A DNA stretch of 48,322 bases from Acidimicrobiia bacterium. Its GTDB lineage: Bacteria > Actinomycetota > Acidimicrobiia > Acidimicrobiales > Aldehydirespiratoraceae. Both the position numbers and the translations under genes were made by a program. This document shows, piece by piece, positions 16,601-23,282 of this stretch. Location: assembly GCA_022821685.1 (NCBI GenBank), contig JAJEDD010000024.1:1-48322 (forward strand). Reading direction: 5' to 3'. Under the pieces are notes generated by a model. The model saw nothing but the letters and a program-made list of their open reading frames with translations. It had not been told where the DNA came from and did not search any database. Each line of letters opens with the position of its first letter. Position 1 is the first letter of the stretch.

Positions 16601-18783
16601 ACAACGGCCGAGGCCGACGATGTCTGCAACGCCGGCAGCAGCGTCCAGTCGAGTGCCGCATCCACCGCCTCGCCTGCGTTCACGACCCCGAATCCGTAGC
16701 GGTGGCTGTGGAGATAGTGCTGCGTCTGCGAGCCGTACTTGGGCCCCGCCTGCACCACCGACGGATCCTGGGATCGGGAGTGCTGGGCCGTGTTGGCGAT
16801 GATCACCTTCACGTCGCGCCAGGTCAACCTGGGATTGGCGCTGCGCACCAGAGCGGCCACCCCCGCCACCTGCGGCGACGCTGCGCTGGTGCCGCCGAAG
16901 CTGTCGGTGTAGCGGTCGTTGCTGTGCGGCGCGAGGATGCCGGGCTGCCCGGATTCTCGCGACGGCGCCGTCACCCAGACGGTCGGCCCCACCTCGGAAT
17001 AGCTGACGAGGCCGCCGCGGCTGTCGACCGCGCCCACATTGATGATCCCGACATGGTTCGCTTGCTCGGCATGGCTGCTCCAGCCCTCGGCCAGGAAGCC
17101 TCGCCCATTGCCGGATGCAGTCACGTAGGTCTGTCCCCGTCCGCCGTATCCGCTGGTGATCCCAGCAGTCACGGCACGCTTCCAGGCGTCGCTGGTTCTG
17201 ACCAGGCCGTAGTGGAGTCCGTAGCCGTAGCTGTGGTTGGACACGGCCACGACGTCTTGGTGCAGGCTCATGGCTGCGGCCCGGTAACGGTCGGTGTGGC
17301 TTCCGAGCAGGTCGAAGTTGATCAGCGTGGCTCGGGGAGCGACGCCGACGCCTCCGACGCGGTTGTCGCGGGCGCCGATGATGCCTGCCACATTGCTGCC
17401 GTGATAGTCGCCGTATACCGCGGTGACGTTGTGCCAGTTTGTGCTGAGGCTCTCGTCGGCGTTGTCCTTGAGGTCTTCGTGTTCAGGGTTCCATTGACTG
17501 TCGACGACCGCGACGATGACGTTCTCACCCTTGGTGGTGTCCCAGGCGTCTGCGAGGTTGATGTCGATGGTGGGGTCGACGCCGTTGGAGCGGTAGTCGG
17601 TTGTCGAGTCGAGGTGCCACATGCAGCCGGCGAGCTCGTCGTCGAGGTTGTTGACTTTGGCGAACCGTGAGCAGTGGAAGTCTTCGGGCCCGTAGCCCGT
17701 GGCGAGGGGTTCGAGCGGCGTGGCCCAGTTGGGGCTGACGCTGGCGGTGGCGGGCTCGGCCGTCAGTGCTTCGACGAGGCGCAGGGTCTCTGTGTCTGAG
17801 GACGTGGCGATATGGAAGGCGTTGTGGAGTTCGCCCAGCGGCGAGACGTGCTGTTGGGCGACGTTGTGGCGCTGGAACACCGCGGCGATCTCCGTGGCGG
17901 GCACATGGTCTTCGAAGACGACGTTGACGCCGCCTGCGAGCAGGTAGAGCTGGCCGGTGTCGGACTCGAACCAGTTGGTGGCAATGAGCTGCTGAGGGGC
18001 CACGTTGGTGTTGTTGTCTGTGATCGGCGGCACATATGAGCGAACGGCCATAGTGGCGAGTTCGTCGAGTTCGGCCTGTTGGGGATCGGGGGGCGAGTCC
18101 AGCAGCCGCATCGAGACTCGGCGGTCGCCGTCGCGCCACAGATAGGTGCCGTCTTGCTCGATCAGGCTGTGAAGGTCAGCCACCGGCTCGACCACGAATT
18201 CCGACAGGTCCACATCGCCCAAGTCCTCGGCGGTCAGCAGCCCCTCGGTGGGGTCGAACCCGAGGCTGTTGTCGGTCAGGCCCTCGGTGGGGTCGAATCC
18301 GTCATCGCTGTCTGGCGCCGGTTCTTGTTTGTTCTGTTGCTTGAGCCATTTCAGGTCGATCACTTCCACCGAGACCCGAGGGCCTTCAACGCGTGGGGGG
18401 GGGGGCGCAGCCAGCATTGTGTGCGTGATCTCGAGTAGCTCGTTGCGCCGGTTCGGATCTTCGAGAGCCGTGACTGTGACTGTCTGGGGAATCAGCCAGT
18501 CGCCGTCGGGGCCTCCTGTGAAGGTCAGCGATTCGCGGTCGAGAGCGATCTTGTCGTTGGTGTATCTGCTGACGACAACGATCTCCACGGTGGCGCCCGA
18601 GCGGCCAGGGTCACCGGTGAGCGTTACCGAATATGTTGCCGACTCTCGCTCCGTCACCGACAGTGAATCCACGCTTACCGCGACTGCGGGCCTTGCGTCG
18701 TCGGGTACTTGTGCTGAGCTCGCGGACGGCGACAGCACCAGCGCGGGCACAAGCAGCCCGAACAGCCATCTCCGTCCTCGCAT
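13675..18783 (-). CDS. Giant secreted subtilisin-like serine protease with P-domain and multiple Calx-beta domains
   Basis: A 1702-residue exported S8 protease. From ATG 18783 (GAGGGA ribosome site) the product begins with a signal peptide (RGRRWLFGLLVPALVLSPSASSA). An N-terminal Calx-beta-like domain (about 32-140) and a propeptide-like region containing GFDPTEGL twice follow. The subtilase domain has Asp428 (AVVDSQWNPEH), His461 (GDYHGSNVAGI) and Ser633 (FGGTSAASPQVAG). Next come a proprotein-convertase P-type domain (about 735-860), three Calx-beta domains (about 868-1195), a short helical segment with two Cys, and two more Calx-beta domains. A Pro/Thr/Asp-rich linker and a 110-residue C-terminal domain with four Cys end the protein. 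No LPXTG or transmembrane anchor is seen. Likely roles are cell-surface proteolysis or adhesion. A run of 11 C (coding strand) lies at codons about 126-130. A GTG at 18813 is an alternative start. Confidence 0.85.
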   Translation of the reverse strand: MRGRRWLFGLLVPALVLSPSASSAQVPDDARPAVAVSVDSLSVTERESATYSVTLTGDPGRSGATVEIVVVSRYTNDKIALDRESLTFTGGPDGDWLIPQTVTVTALEDPNRRNELLEITHTMLAAPPPPRVEGPRVSVEVIDLKWLKQQNKQEPAPDSDDGFDPTEGLTDNSLGFDPTEGLLTAEDLGDVDLSEFVVEPVADLHSLIEQDGTYLWRDGDRRVSMRLLDSPPDPQQAELDELATMAVRSYVPPITDNNTNVAPQQLIATNWFESDTGQLYLLAGGVNVVFEDHVPATEIAAVFQRHNVAQQHVSPLGELHNAFHIATSSDTETLRLVEALTAEPATASVSPNWATPLEPLATGYGPEDFHCSRFAKVNNLDDELAGCMWHLDSTTDYRSNGVDPTIDINLADAWDTTKGENVIVAVVDSQWNPEHEDLKDNADESLSTNWHNVTAVYGDYHGSNVAGIIGARDNRVGGVGVAPRATLINFDLLGSHTDRYRAAAMSLHQDVVAVSNHSYGYGLHYGLVRTSDAWKRAVTAGITSGYGGRGQTYVTASGNGRGFLAEGWSSHAEQANHVGIINVGAVDSRGGLVSYSEVGPTVWVTAPSRESGQPGILAPHSNDRYTDSFGGTSAASPQVAGVAALVRSANPRLTWRDVKVIIANTAQHSRSQDPSVVQAGPKYGSQTQHYLHSHRYGFGVVNAGEAVDAALDWTLLPALQTSSASAVVDADLPGTIGETIYEIEVSSEIDFIEHIDVNVDMTIDRVRDLRLTLVSPAGQESILSQEAPECPSECGLNGAFQFASARFLGMEAAGAWQLRVQNFAENADREPCDPKDSSAGACPAAKGQFNSWEISIYGHESAASTARRVTLSADSTSVSEGGAAVLTAAVSGDPLAADLAVPITLSEAGATTGDYEPLDEIVIAAGATSASAQLATIDDTLLELDEQIVASVGALPTGYIFAGGAVTVTIVDDEPAPIARLVLSSETVDEGESITITAALNAPAPTDTVLTLSRRPTAPAVHGDGNLTGERQLTIPAGSTVSSDSVAFQSNQTVAHIPVRKFRIAASLLGESMVSAPEPVWVSITDDDPPPPEVSLGVSTGAVREGGVVEVRATLTGSRRAQDVTIPLKITDGTASARDYRAPESVVIPAGAGSGVARIHVMDDLVDEPDETFTVALATVPRVVVFTGESHSVTVLDNDGPWLKQCAAELSGDTATVESVTAWRDQYRNYRHHVQLLNSVLAAFGEDTGETPMTVEETDLQAQRSAPQHWAQVRKSLETLAACTVAAQAADAPAISVTAGPDVLEGETLLFTVSADPAPGEPLEVSVTVTARGDFLVWENKFTVTIPTSGSQLLRLSSNDDDIDEPDGAATATIDPGDGYNIAATAGAATLAVLDDDEEPLPQVTLTLESGSDAAEADEITVTLTADPAPAAPLTVELALIAHGDFGVATGTRTVTIPHTGTATLSLPLDDDSIDEPDGGLAVILNNSTGYTNAAQTAGWINITDNDEPPTNDPPPADGEPPTSGDPPSTSELPADDGPPTDDEPPADDPPTTNDPPTSDNPPTDEEPPAVVALREPPAAGGPFTMINQSSEQSVHITVTPVHRHHPGTACTPTSDGPGAFTLQPGQSSGTRYLQGHCDWSHQLTPANDTCTVTIDITNFGVLVATLTNTAFTAYGSQLLGLITNPDTISIHEAHISTTCTN
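18395..18405. repeat. Homopolymer tract G11 (C11 on the coding strand) inside the giant protease gene
   Basis: Eleven consecutive G on the plus strand encode a Pro-rich AAPPPPRVEGPR segment about 125 codons into the gene. It is the longest homopolymer I noticed in the window. A change of one unit would shift the frame early in the protein, before the catalytic domain. Confidence 0.9.
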
Positions 18784-18914
18784 ACGCCGTTCCCTCGCCT
18801 TGCTCCGCTGCACTGCGGATCCGTGGTCGCCGAAACGACTCCGCCTCAGACTGCGGGAGAGTACCGCCGCGCAGCCCGCGCCGCAAACGCCTCCTCCGGC
18901 GGCTATCCGCGTCC

Positions 18915-18931
18915 TTGACTGAGGCGGTCAA
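18915..18931 (-). promoter_or_regulatory. Inverted repeat / possible -35 region of the giant protease gene
   Basis: TTGAC-N7-GTCAA. Read on the minus strand, TTGACC could be a -35 element, with GATAGC about 18 nt downstream as a weak -10, roughly 100 nt before ATG 18783. The palindrome could also be an operator. Confidence 0.3.
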
Positions 18932-18985
18932 TAGAGTCGCGCAGGTGTTCGCCTCAAGCATCGACGCCGGGTTCTCGCGCCGAGG

Positions 18986-19139
18986 TTCAGAGGCCGAGCC
19001 AATGGGTGAGCGAATCCGGTTCATACGGGCGAGGCCGTGGGCTGTGACGCTGGGGTTTGGGCGGCCCGTGAGCGCAGCGAACAAGAGCGGGAATGACCCC
19101 GCTGCGACGCGACTGGCTCTCGCCCATTTGTGCGCCCTC
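18986..19139 (+). repeat. Dispersed intergenic repeat, copy 7 (full length, type B middle)
   Basis: Left end TTCAGAGGCCGAGCCAATGG, type B middle (GTGGGCTGTGACGCTGGGGT), core, right end CTCTCGCCCATTTGTGCGCC. Both ends carry ATGGG where copies 5 and 8 carry ATAGG, so pairing is preserved. Its right end is 2 bp from the ruvC ATG, making it the immediate upstream region of ruvCAB. Confidence 0.88.
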
Positions 19140-19141
19140 AT

Positions 19142-19684
19142 ATGGGGGTTGGGCCGGTGCTAGTGCTGGGGATCGACCCGGGCCTGTCGCGCTGCGGTTA
19201 CGGCGCGGTCCGTCGGGCCCGTCGGCCTGAGGCCGAGGCGGCCGGGGTGTTGAGCACGCCCGCCGACGCTGATCGGGCGTCTCGGCTGGCGGAGTTGCAA
19301 GCCGACGTGCGATCGCTGATCGCTGAGCTGCGTCCCGATGTGGTGGCCGTCGAGCGGGTGCTGTTCCAGCGCAACGCGGCCACGGCCATGGCCGTCGGCC
19401 AGGCCGTCGGCGTGGTGCTGGCGGAGGCGGCGGCTGCGGGCTGCGAGGTTGCGGAGTACTCGCCCAACGAGGTGAAGGAGGCGGTGGCGGGCTGGGGTGG
19501 CGCCGACAAGGCCGAGATGGCCGAGATGGTGCGGGTGCTGCTCGGGCTGAGAGAGCAGCTGCGACCCGTGGACGCATCCGACGCGGTGGCAGTGGCCCTG
19601 TGCCATCTGGCCCGGGCCTGGACTGCTGCGGCCGGTAGCGGAGGCCGCGAGACTGTGGTCGCCATGGGCGGAGCGGGCCGGTGA
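19142..19684 (+). CDS. ruvC: Holliday junction endonuclease RuvC
   Basis: Resolves Holliday junctions produced by RuvAB branch migration. The 180-residue product has the acidic catalytic residues in context: Asp in VLVLGIDPGLSRCGYGAV, Glu in VVAVERVLFQRNAATAMAVG, and the Asp pair in VDASDAVAVALCHLA. ATG 19142 is chosen because it gives the shortest family-like N-terminus; the open frame begins at 19130 inside repeat copy 7. No Shine-Dalgarno or TANNNT hexamer is visible, so the promoter and ribosome site, if local, must lie within the repeat. ruvA follows after 13 nt. Confidence 0.94.
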   Translation: MGVGPVLVLGIDPGLSRCGYGAVRRARRPEAEAAGVLSTPADADRASRLAELQADVRSLIAELRPDVVAVERVLFQRNAATAMAVGQAVGVVLAEAAAAGCEVAEYSPNEVKEAVAGWGGADKAEMAEMVRVLLGLREQLRPVDASDAVAVALCHLARAWTAAAGSGGRETVVAMGGAGR

Positions 19685-19697
19685 TCGGGTCGGATTG

Positions 19698-20318
19698 GTG
19701 ATCGGGTCGCTGCGGGGCGTGCTGGCCGCCCGGTCGCCCGACGCCGAACTGGTGGTCGAGGTGTCCGGGATCGGCTACCGGGTTCAGGCCACCCCCCGCA
19801 CCGCCGCGGCGGCGGGCGAGCCGGGATCGGAGGTGTTCGTCCATGTGAGCCACATCGTGCGCGAGGATGCCCAGACGCTCTACGGCTTCGCCACCCTGGA
19901 CGAGCGGAGAACCTTCGAGGCGCTGATCGGCGCCCGCGGGGTGGGTCCCACCATGGCGCTGTCGATCCTGGCCGTCCACCACCCCGACGCGCTGCGCCGC
20001 TGTGTGGCGGAAGACGATGTGGACATGCTGTGCCTGGTGCCCGGCGTGGGGCCCAAGACCGCGGTGCGGATGCTGGTAGAGCTCAAGTCGCGGCTCGACC
20101 TGCCCGAGGCGGAGGCGCCCCCCGGCACCGACCCCGATCCGGCTGCGGCCGTGCCGGGACCCTCCGACGACGCCCGCGGCGACGTGCGGGCCGCGCTCGA
20201 CGGCCTGGGCTACGGCGCCGACGAGATCCGCCGCGTGCTGGCCGACCTGCCCGCCGGCGACGATGCCGGCAGCCTGCTGCGCGAGGCCCTGAGGCGACTG
20301 GCCGGGATCACCGCATAG
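19698..20318 (+). CDS. ruvA: Holliday junction DNA helicase subunit RuvA
   Basis: Tetrameric junction-binding subunit that loads RuvB. The 206-residue product shows the N-terminal OB domain (MIGSLRGVLA..VEVSGIGYRV), the two helix-hairpin-helix motifs (IGARGVGPTMALSILAVH and LVPGVGPKTAVRMLVELK) and the C-terminal RuvB-binding domain after an acidic Pro/Asp linker (about 140-155; ALDGLGYGADEIRRVLADLP). GTG 19698 gives the canonical MIxSLRG start; TTG 19695 is an alternative. The 12 bases GTGATCGGGTCG occur both at 19681 and at the start codon (19698), a small local duplication between ruvC and ruvA. Confidence 0.95.
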   Translation: MIGSLRGVLAARSPDAELVVEVSGIGYRVQATPRTAAAAGEPGSEVFVHVSHIVREDAQTLYGFATLDERRTFEALIGARGVGPTMALSILAVHHPDALRRCVAEDDVDMLCLVPGVGPKTAVRMLVELKSRLDLPEAEAPPGTDPDPAAAVPGPSDDARGDVRAALDGLGYGADEIRRVLADLPAGDDAGSLLREALRRLAGITA

Positions 20319-20321
20319 GTT
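20316..20321 (+). promoter_or_regulatory. Leaderless-type -10 hexamer (TAGGTT) for ruvB
   Basis: TAGGTT ends 6 nt before GTG 20328. Its first T and A are the last two bases of the ruvA stop codon plus one, so ruvB may have its own transcript besides the ruvCAB operon. Confidence 0.4.
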
Positions 20322-20327
20322 GGCGTT

Positions 20328-21422
20328 GTGTCCCGGTCTGAGATGCTGGCTTCTGGCGCTGACCCGGCAGAGCCACACCCGGCGGACGATGATTCCGATG
20401 GGCTGTTGTCGGCTGACCCGCTGCCTGCCGAGCGGCAGGGCGAGGCTGCGCTGCGCCCCCGCACCCTCGGGGAGTTCGTGGGCCAGAGCGAGCTCAAGGG
20501 CCATCTCGACGTGCTGCTCGGCGCGGCCCGCAATCGCCGCGAGCCGGTCGATCATCTGCTGTTCGCCGGTCCGCCCGGCCTCGGCAAGACCACCCTGGCC
20601 CACATTGTGGCCACCGAGTTGGGCGCTCATCTGCAGGCCACCTCGGGCCCGGCCCTGGAGCGGGCCGGCGATCTGGCGGCCATGCTCACCAAGCTCGAGC
20701 CGGGCGACGTGCTGTTCATCGACGAGATCCACCGCCTGCCCCGCCCGGTCGAAGAAGTGCTGTATCCGGCCATGGAGGACTTCCGCATCGACATCGTGCT
20801 CGGCAAGGGTCCCGCGGCCCGGTCCATCCCGCTCGACCTGGCGTCGTTCACGCTGGTCGGAGCCACCACCCGCACCGGCCTCATCACCGGGCCGCTGCGG
20901 GATCGCTTCGGGCTGGTGGCCCGGCTCGACTTCTACACCGACGACGACCTCGTGTCCATCGTCGAGCGCACCGCTCGGATACTCGGGGTGCCCATCGATG
21001 CCGCCGGCGCGGCCGAGATCGCCCGCCGGGCCCGGGGCACGCCCCGGATCGCCAACCGGCTGCTGCGGCAGGTGCGCGACTTCGCGCAGGTGCACCGCGA
21101 CGGCGGCGTGGACGCCGGCGTGGCGGCCGACGGCCTCGCCTTCTTCGGGGTCGACGAGTTGGGGCTCGACCGGGCCACCCGGGCCGTGCTGGAGGCCCTG
21201 TGCCGCAGCTTCGGCGGCGGCCCGGTCGGACTGTCCACCCTGGCCATCGCAGTAAGCGAGCCGACCGAGACCGTCGAGGACGTCTACGAGCCCTACCTGA
21301 TTCAGCGGGGCCTGCTGATGCGTACGCCGCGGGGCCGAGTGGCCACTCCCGCGGCCTGGGCTCATCTCGGCCTGCAGGCGCCCCTGTCAGACCCAGAAGC
21401 CCAGCCCGGCCTGTTCACCTGA
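20328..21422 (+). CDS. ruvB: Holliday junction DNA helicase subunit RuvB
   Basis: AAA+ hexameric motor of branch migration. The product of 364 residues has an acidic 35-residue N-terminal extension, then [20 protein letters not shown], Walker [12 protein letters not shown] (about 82-92), Walker [21 protein letters not shown], sensor 1 [19 protein letters not shown] and the winged-helix end [20 protein letters not shown]. It is separated from ruvA by 9 nt. Repeat copy 8 follows 51 bp downstream. Confidence 0.96.
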   Translation: MSRSEMLASGADPAEPHPADDDSDGLLSADPLPAERQGEAALRPRTLGEFVGQSELKGHLDVLLGAARNRREPVDHLLFAGPPGLGKTTLAHIVATELGAHLQATSGPALERAGDLAAMLTKLEPGDVLFIDEIHRLPRPVEEVLYPAMEDFRIDIVLGKGPAARSIPLDLASFTLVGATTRTGLITGPLRDRFGLVARLDFYTDDDLVSIVERTARILGVPIDAAGAAEIARRARGTPRIANRLLRQVRDFAQVHRDGGVDAGVAADGLAFFGVDELGLDRATRAVLEALCRSFGGGPVGLSTLAIAVSEPTETVEDVYEPYLIQRGLLMRTPRGRVATPAAWAHLGLQAPLSDPEAQPGLFT

Positions 21423-21473
21423 CCGCGGCTACGGGCGATGCCACGATCGCGCCACCCGAACAAGGAGATCGAA

Positions 21474-21611
21474 GAGGGCGCGCAAATAGGTGGGAGCCAG
21501 TCGCGTCGCAAGGGTGTCTTTCCCGCTCTTGTTCGCTGCGCTCACGGGCCGCTCGGGCCACGGCCTCGCCCGTATGGGCCGGATTCGCTCGCCTATTCGC
21601 TCGGCCTCTAA
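21474..21611 (-). repeat. Dispersed intergenic repeat, copy 8 (full length, inverted)
   Basis: In minus orientation. Plus-strand left GAGGGCGCGCAAATAGGTGG, core complement CCCGCTCTTGTTCGCTGCGC, centre complement GGGCCGCTCGGGCCACGGCC, plus-strand right CGCCTATTCGCTCGGCCTCT. The two ends share AATAGG. It lies between ruvB and the small two-gene module. Confidence 0.9.
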
Positions 21612-21617
21612 GCGGCG

Positions 21618-21818
21618 GTGCAGCAGATGGAAGCGGCTGGATGGGTTGTCCATCTCTCGGCAGGCCGCAGCAGCCACGCCTGGGCACGAGCCGATTGCCC
21701 GCTCGGGCATCTCGAATGCACCCTGTCCGTGTATCAGACTCCGGCCGTTGCCTATCGCGAGGCGCGTAGGCTACGGTCCGCGATCAGGCGCTGCGAGCGC
21801 AGGAGCGAGGCATCATGA
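21618..21818 (+). CDS. Small HicA-like protein of an uncharacterised gene pair
   Basis: A 66-residue protein: an N-terminal helix (QQMEAAGW), a GRSSHAWARADCP strand with a His placed like the catalytic His of HicA toxins, a second Cys (GHLEC), SVYQTPAVAYREARRLRSAI and an Arg/Cys-rich end. I recall similar short CP..C / HAW / TP proteins next to a partner like the following gene, but no assigned function. The TGA overlaps the ATG of the next gene by 4 nt (ATGA), the arrangement of toxin-antitoxin pairs. GTG 21618 or ATG 21627 could be the start. It begins only 7 bp after repeat copy 8. Toxin function is inference. Confidence 0.55.
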   Translation: MQQMEAAGWVVHLSAGRSSHAWARADCPLGHLECTLSVYQTPAVAYREARRLRSAIRRCERRSEAS

Positions 21819-22081
21819 GTTCAGTTCGGGCACCGGAGCATCCTGCGGTGGAGCAGGCTACGAGCGTGCACCATTTCGAGATCGAGACCGAGGGTGCCGA
21901 TCTATTGGAATGGGAGACGATCGACACGCTGTACGAGGCAGGCTGTACCGATGCCACGGTCCGGCACGGGTCTGTCGAGTTCGATCGCGAGGCTCCGACA
22001 CTGGTTGAAGCCATCGAGTCCGCCATCAACGACCTCGAGACGGTCCCCGGCGTCAGGGTGAAGGGCGTCCGGCGCCACTAG
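21815..22081 (+). CDS. Small acidic partner protein of the 21618 gene, possible antitoxin
   Basis: An 88-residue acidic protein. Features are HHFEIETEGADLLEWETIDT, LYEAGCTDATVRHGSVEFD and REAPTLVEAIESAINDLETV; the last has the look of a short alpha-beta domain with a C-terminal helix pair. No DNA-binding motif is certain. It is translationally coupled to the preceding small basic protein, and basic/acidic pairing is typical of toxin-antitoxin partners. A possible promoter hexamer TAGGCT (21767-21772) lies inside the upstream gene, with a weak GAGCGAGG ribosome site. Confidence 0.5.
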   Translation: MSSVRAPEHPAVEQATSVHHFEIETEGADLLEWETIDTLYEAGCTDATVRHGSVEFDREAPTLVEAIESAINDLETVPGVRVKGVRRH

Positions 22082-22102
22082 CGAGTTCGTTCCGACGCGC
22101 CC

Positions 22103-23194
22103 GTGCCCGCGCCGACGAACTTGCGGCCAGCCGCAGACCCGCCGGCTGGGCCTGAAGACCTCGACTACGACCTGCCGCCGCACGCTATAGCTCAGGCACC
22201 GTTGTCTGAGCGTGACCAGGCCCGGTTGCTGGTGGACAACGACAGGCTCTCGCACTGCCGGGTGAGCGATCTGCCGGAGTTGTTGGGGCCCGGCGATGTG
22301 GTCGTCGTAAACGACACGCGGGTGCTGCCCGCCCGGCTGCGGCTGCGCCGGGCCACCGGTGGCGCGGTCGAGGTGCTGTTGCTGCACGAACGCGACGACG
22401 GCGACTGGGAGGCGCTGGTGCGGCCCTCGAGGCGGCTGCGCAACGGCGAGACGGTAGTTCCCGACCCAGCGAGAACCGGGGCTGACACGTTCAAGAAGGG
22501 CGAGCGGGTCGGAGTCGAGATCCGCGACGACCTGGGGGAGGGGCGGCGCGTCGTGCGGATCGACACCGGGGAGCGGACCCTGCTCGATGTGCTCGACGAC
22601 ATCGGCGCCGTACCACTGCCGCCGTACATAACCGGCGGCATCGACGATCCTGAGCGATACCAGACCGTGTACGCCCGCAGGCCCGCATCCGCGGCGGCCC
22701 CCACTGCCGGGCTGCACTTCACCGCAGAGTTGCTGGACCGGGTGCGCGACACGGGTGCCGAGGTCGTCACCGTGGAGCTGGCCGTGGGTCTGGACACCTT
22801 CCGGCCCATCACCGCCGACCGCATCGCCGATCACCAGATTCACACCGAGCGCTATCGCGTGCCGGCTGAGGCCCAGCGGGCGCTGTCGAGTGCTCGGCGG
22901 GTGGTGGCGGTGGGCACCACGGTGGTGCGCTGCCTGGAGACGTGGGCGGCGACCGGTGAGGCGTCGGGCGACAGCAGCCTGTTCATCCGCCGGCCGTACC
23001 AGTGGCGGGTCGTCGATGCGCTGATGACCAACTTCCATCTGCCCCGCTCGACCCTGCTCTGCCTGCTCGACGCCTTCATCGGCCCCCGCTGGCGAACGCT
23101 CTACGCCGCCGCTCTGGAGCACGGCTACCGGTTCCTGTCCTTCGGCGACGCCATGCTCGTGTCCCGTTGCGATGTGCCGGAGGTCGAGCCGTGA
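22103..23194 (+). CDS. queA: S-adenosylmethionine:tRNA ribosyltransferase-isomerase
   Basis: Adds the ribosyl moiety of SAM to preQ1-modified tRNA to make epoxyqueuosine, after Tgt has inserted preQ1. The 363-residue product has the family motifs DYDLPPHAIAQAPLSERDQA, VVVNDTRVLPARL, the PLPPYITGG loop, RPASAAAPTAGLHFTAELL, VELAVGLDTFRPI, MTNFHLPRSTLLCLLDAFIG and YRFLSFGDAMLV. An N-terminal extension of about 20 residues precedes the conserved start. tgt lies 88 bp downstream on the same strand, so the two last committed tRNA queuosine steps are neighbours. queG is not in the window. Confidence 0.95.
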   Translation: MPAPTNLRPAADPPAGPEDLDYDLPPHAIAQAPLSERDQARLLVDNDRLSHCRVSDLPELLGPGDVVVVNDTRVLPARLRLRRATGGAVEVLLLHERDDGDWEALVRPSRRLRNGETVVPDPARTGADTFKKGERVGVEIRDDLGEGRRVVRIDTGERTLLDVLDDIGAVPLPPYITGGIDDPERYQTVYARRPASAAAPTAGLHFTAELLDRVRDTGAEVVTVELAVGLDTFRPITADRIADHQIHTERYRVPAEAQRALSSARRVVAVGTTVVRCLETWAATGEASGDSSLFIRRPYQWRVVDALMTNFHLPRSTLLCLLDAFIGPRWRTLYAAALEHGYRFLSFGDAMLVSRCDVPEVEP

Positions 23195-23211
23195 TCCGCC
23201 GCCGAGCTCCG

Positions 23212-23280
23212 ACCTCTCGAAATTGGTGCCGATATTGGACATATAACGTCGGTTTCGTCATCAATTTCGGCCGGAGAGGT
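23212..23280 (+). promoter_or_regulatory. Inverted repeat that could sequester the tgt ribosome-binding site
   Basis: Left arm 23212-23225 (ACCTCTCGAAATTG). Right arm consists of CAATTTCG (23262-23269) and GAGAGGT (23274-23280), with a 4-nt bulge between them. The GAGAGGT half includes the tgt Shine-Dalgarno-like GGAGAGG just before GTG 23283. An AT-rich segment with TATAAC (23242-23247) lies in the loop and could be a promoter giving a transcript without the left arm. No known riboswitch class recognised. Confidence 0.5.
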
Positions 23281-23282
23281 CC

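Noticed and set aside
19681..19709. GTGATCGGGTCG duplicated between ruvC and ruvA
   Set aside because: A 12-bp direct repeat 17 bp apart is easily explained by local slippage and does not alter either gene; noted only because it affects the ruvA start.
18987..21365. Very long minus-strand open frame over ruvCAB (likewise 24446-26749 and 27218-29617)
   Set aside because: Low-complexity Gly/Arg/His/Gln-rich translations opposite clear housekeeping genes; typical antisense shadows at 70% G+C.
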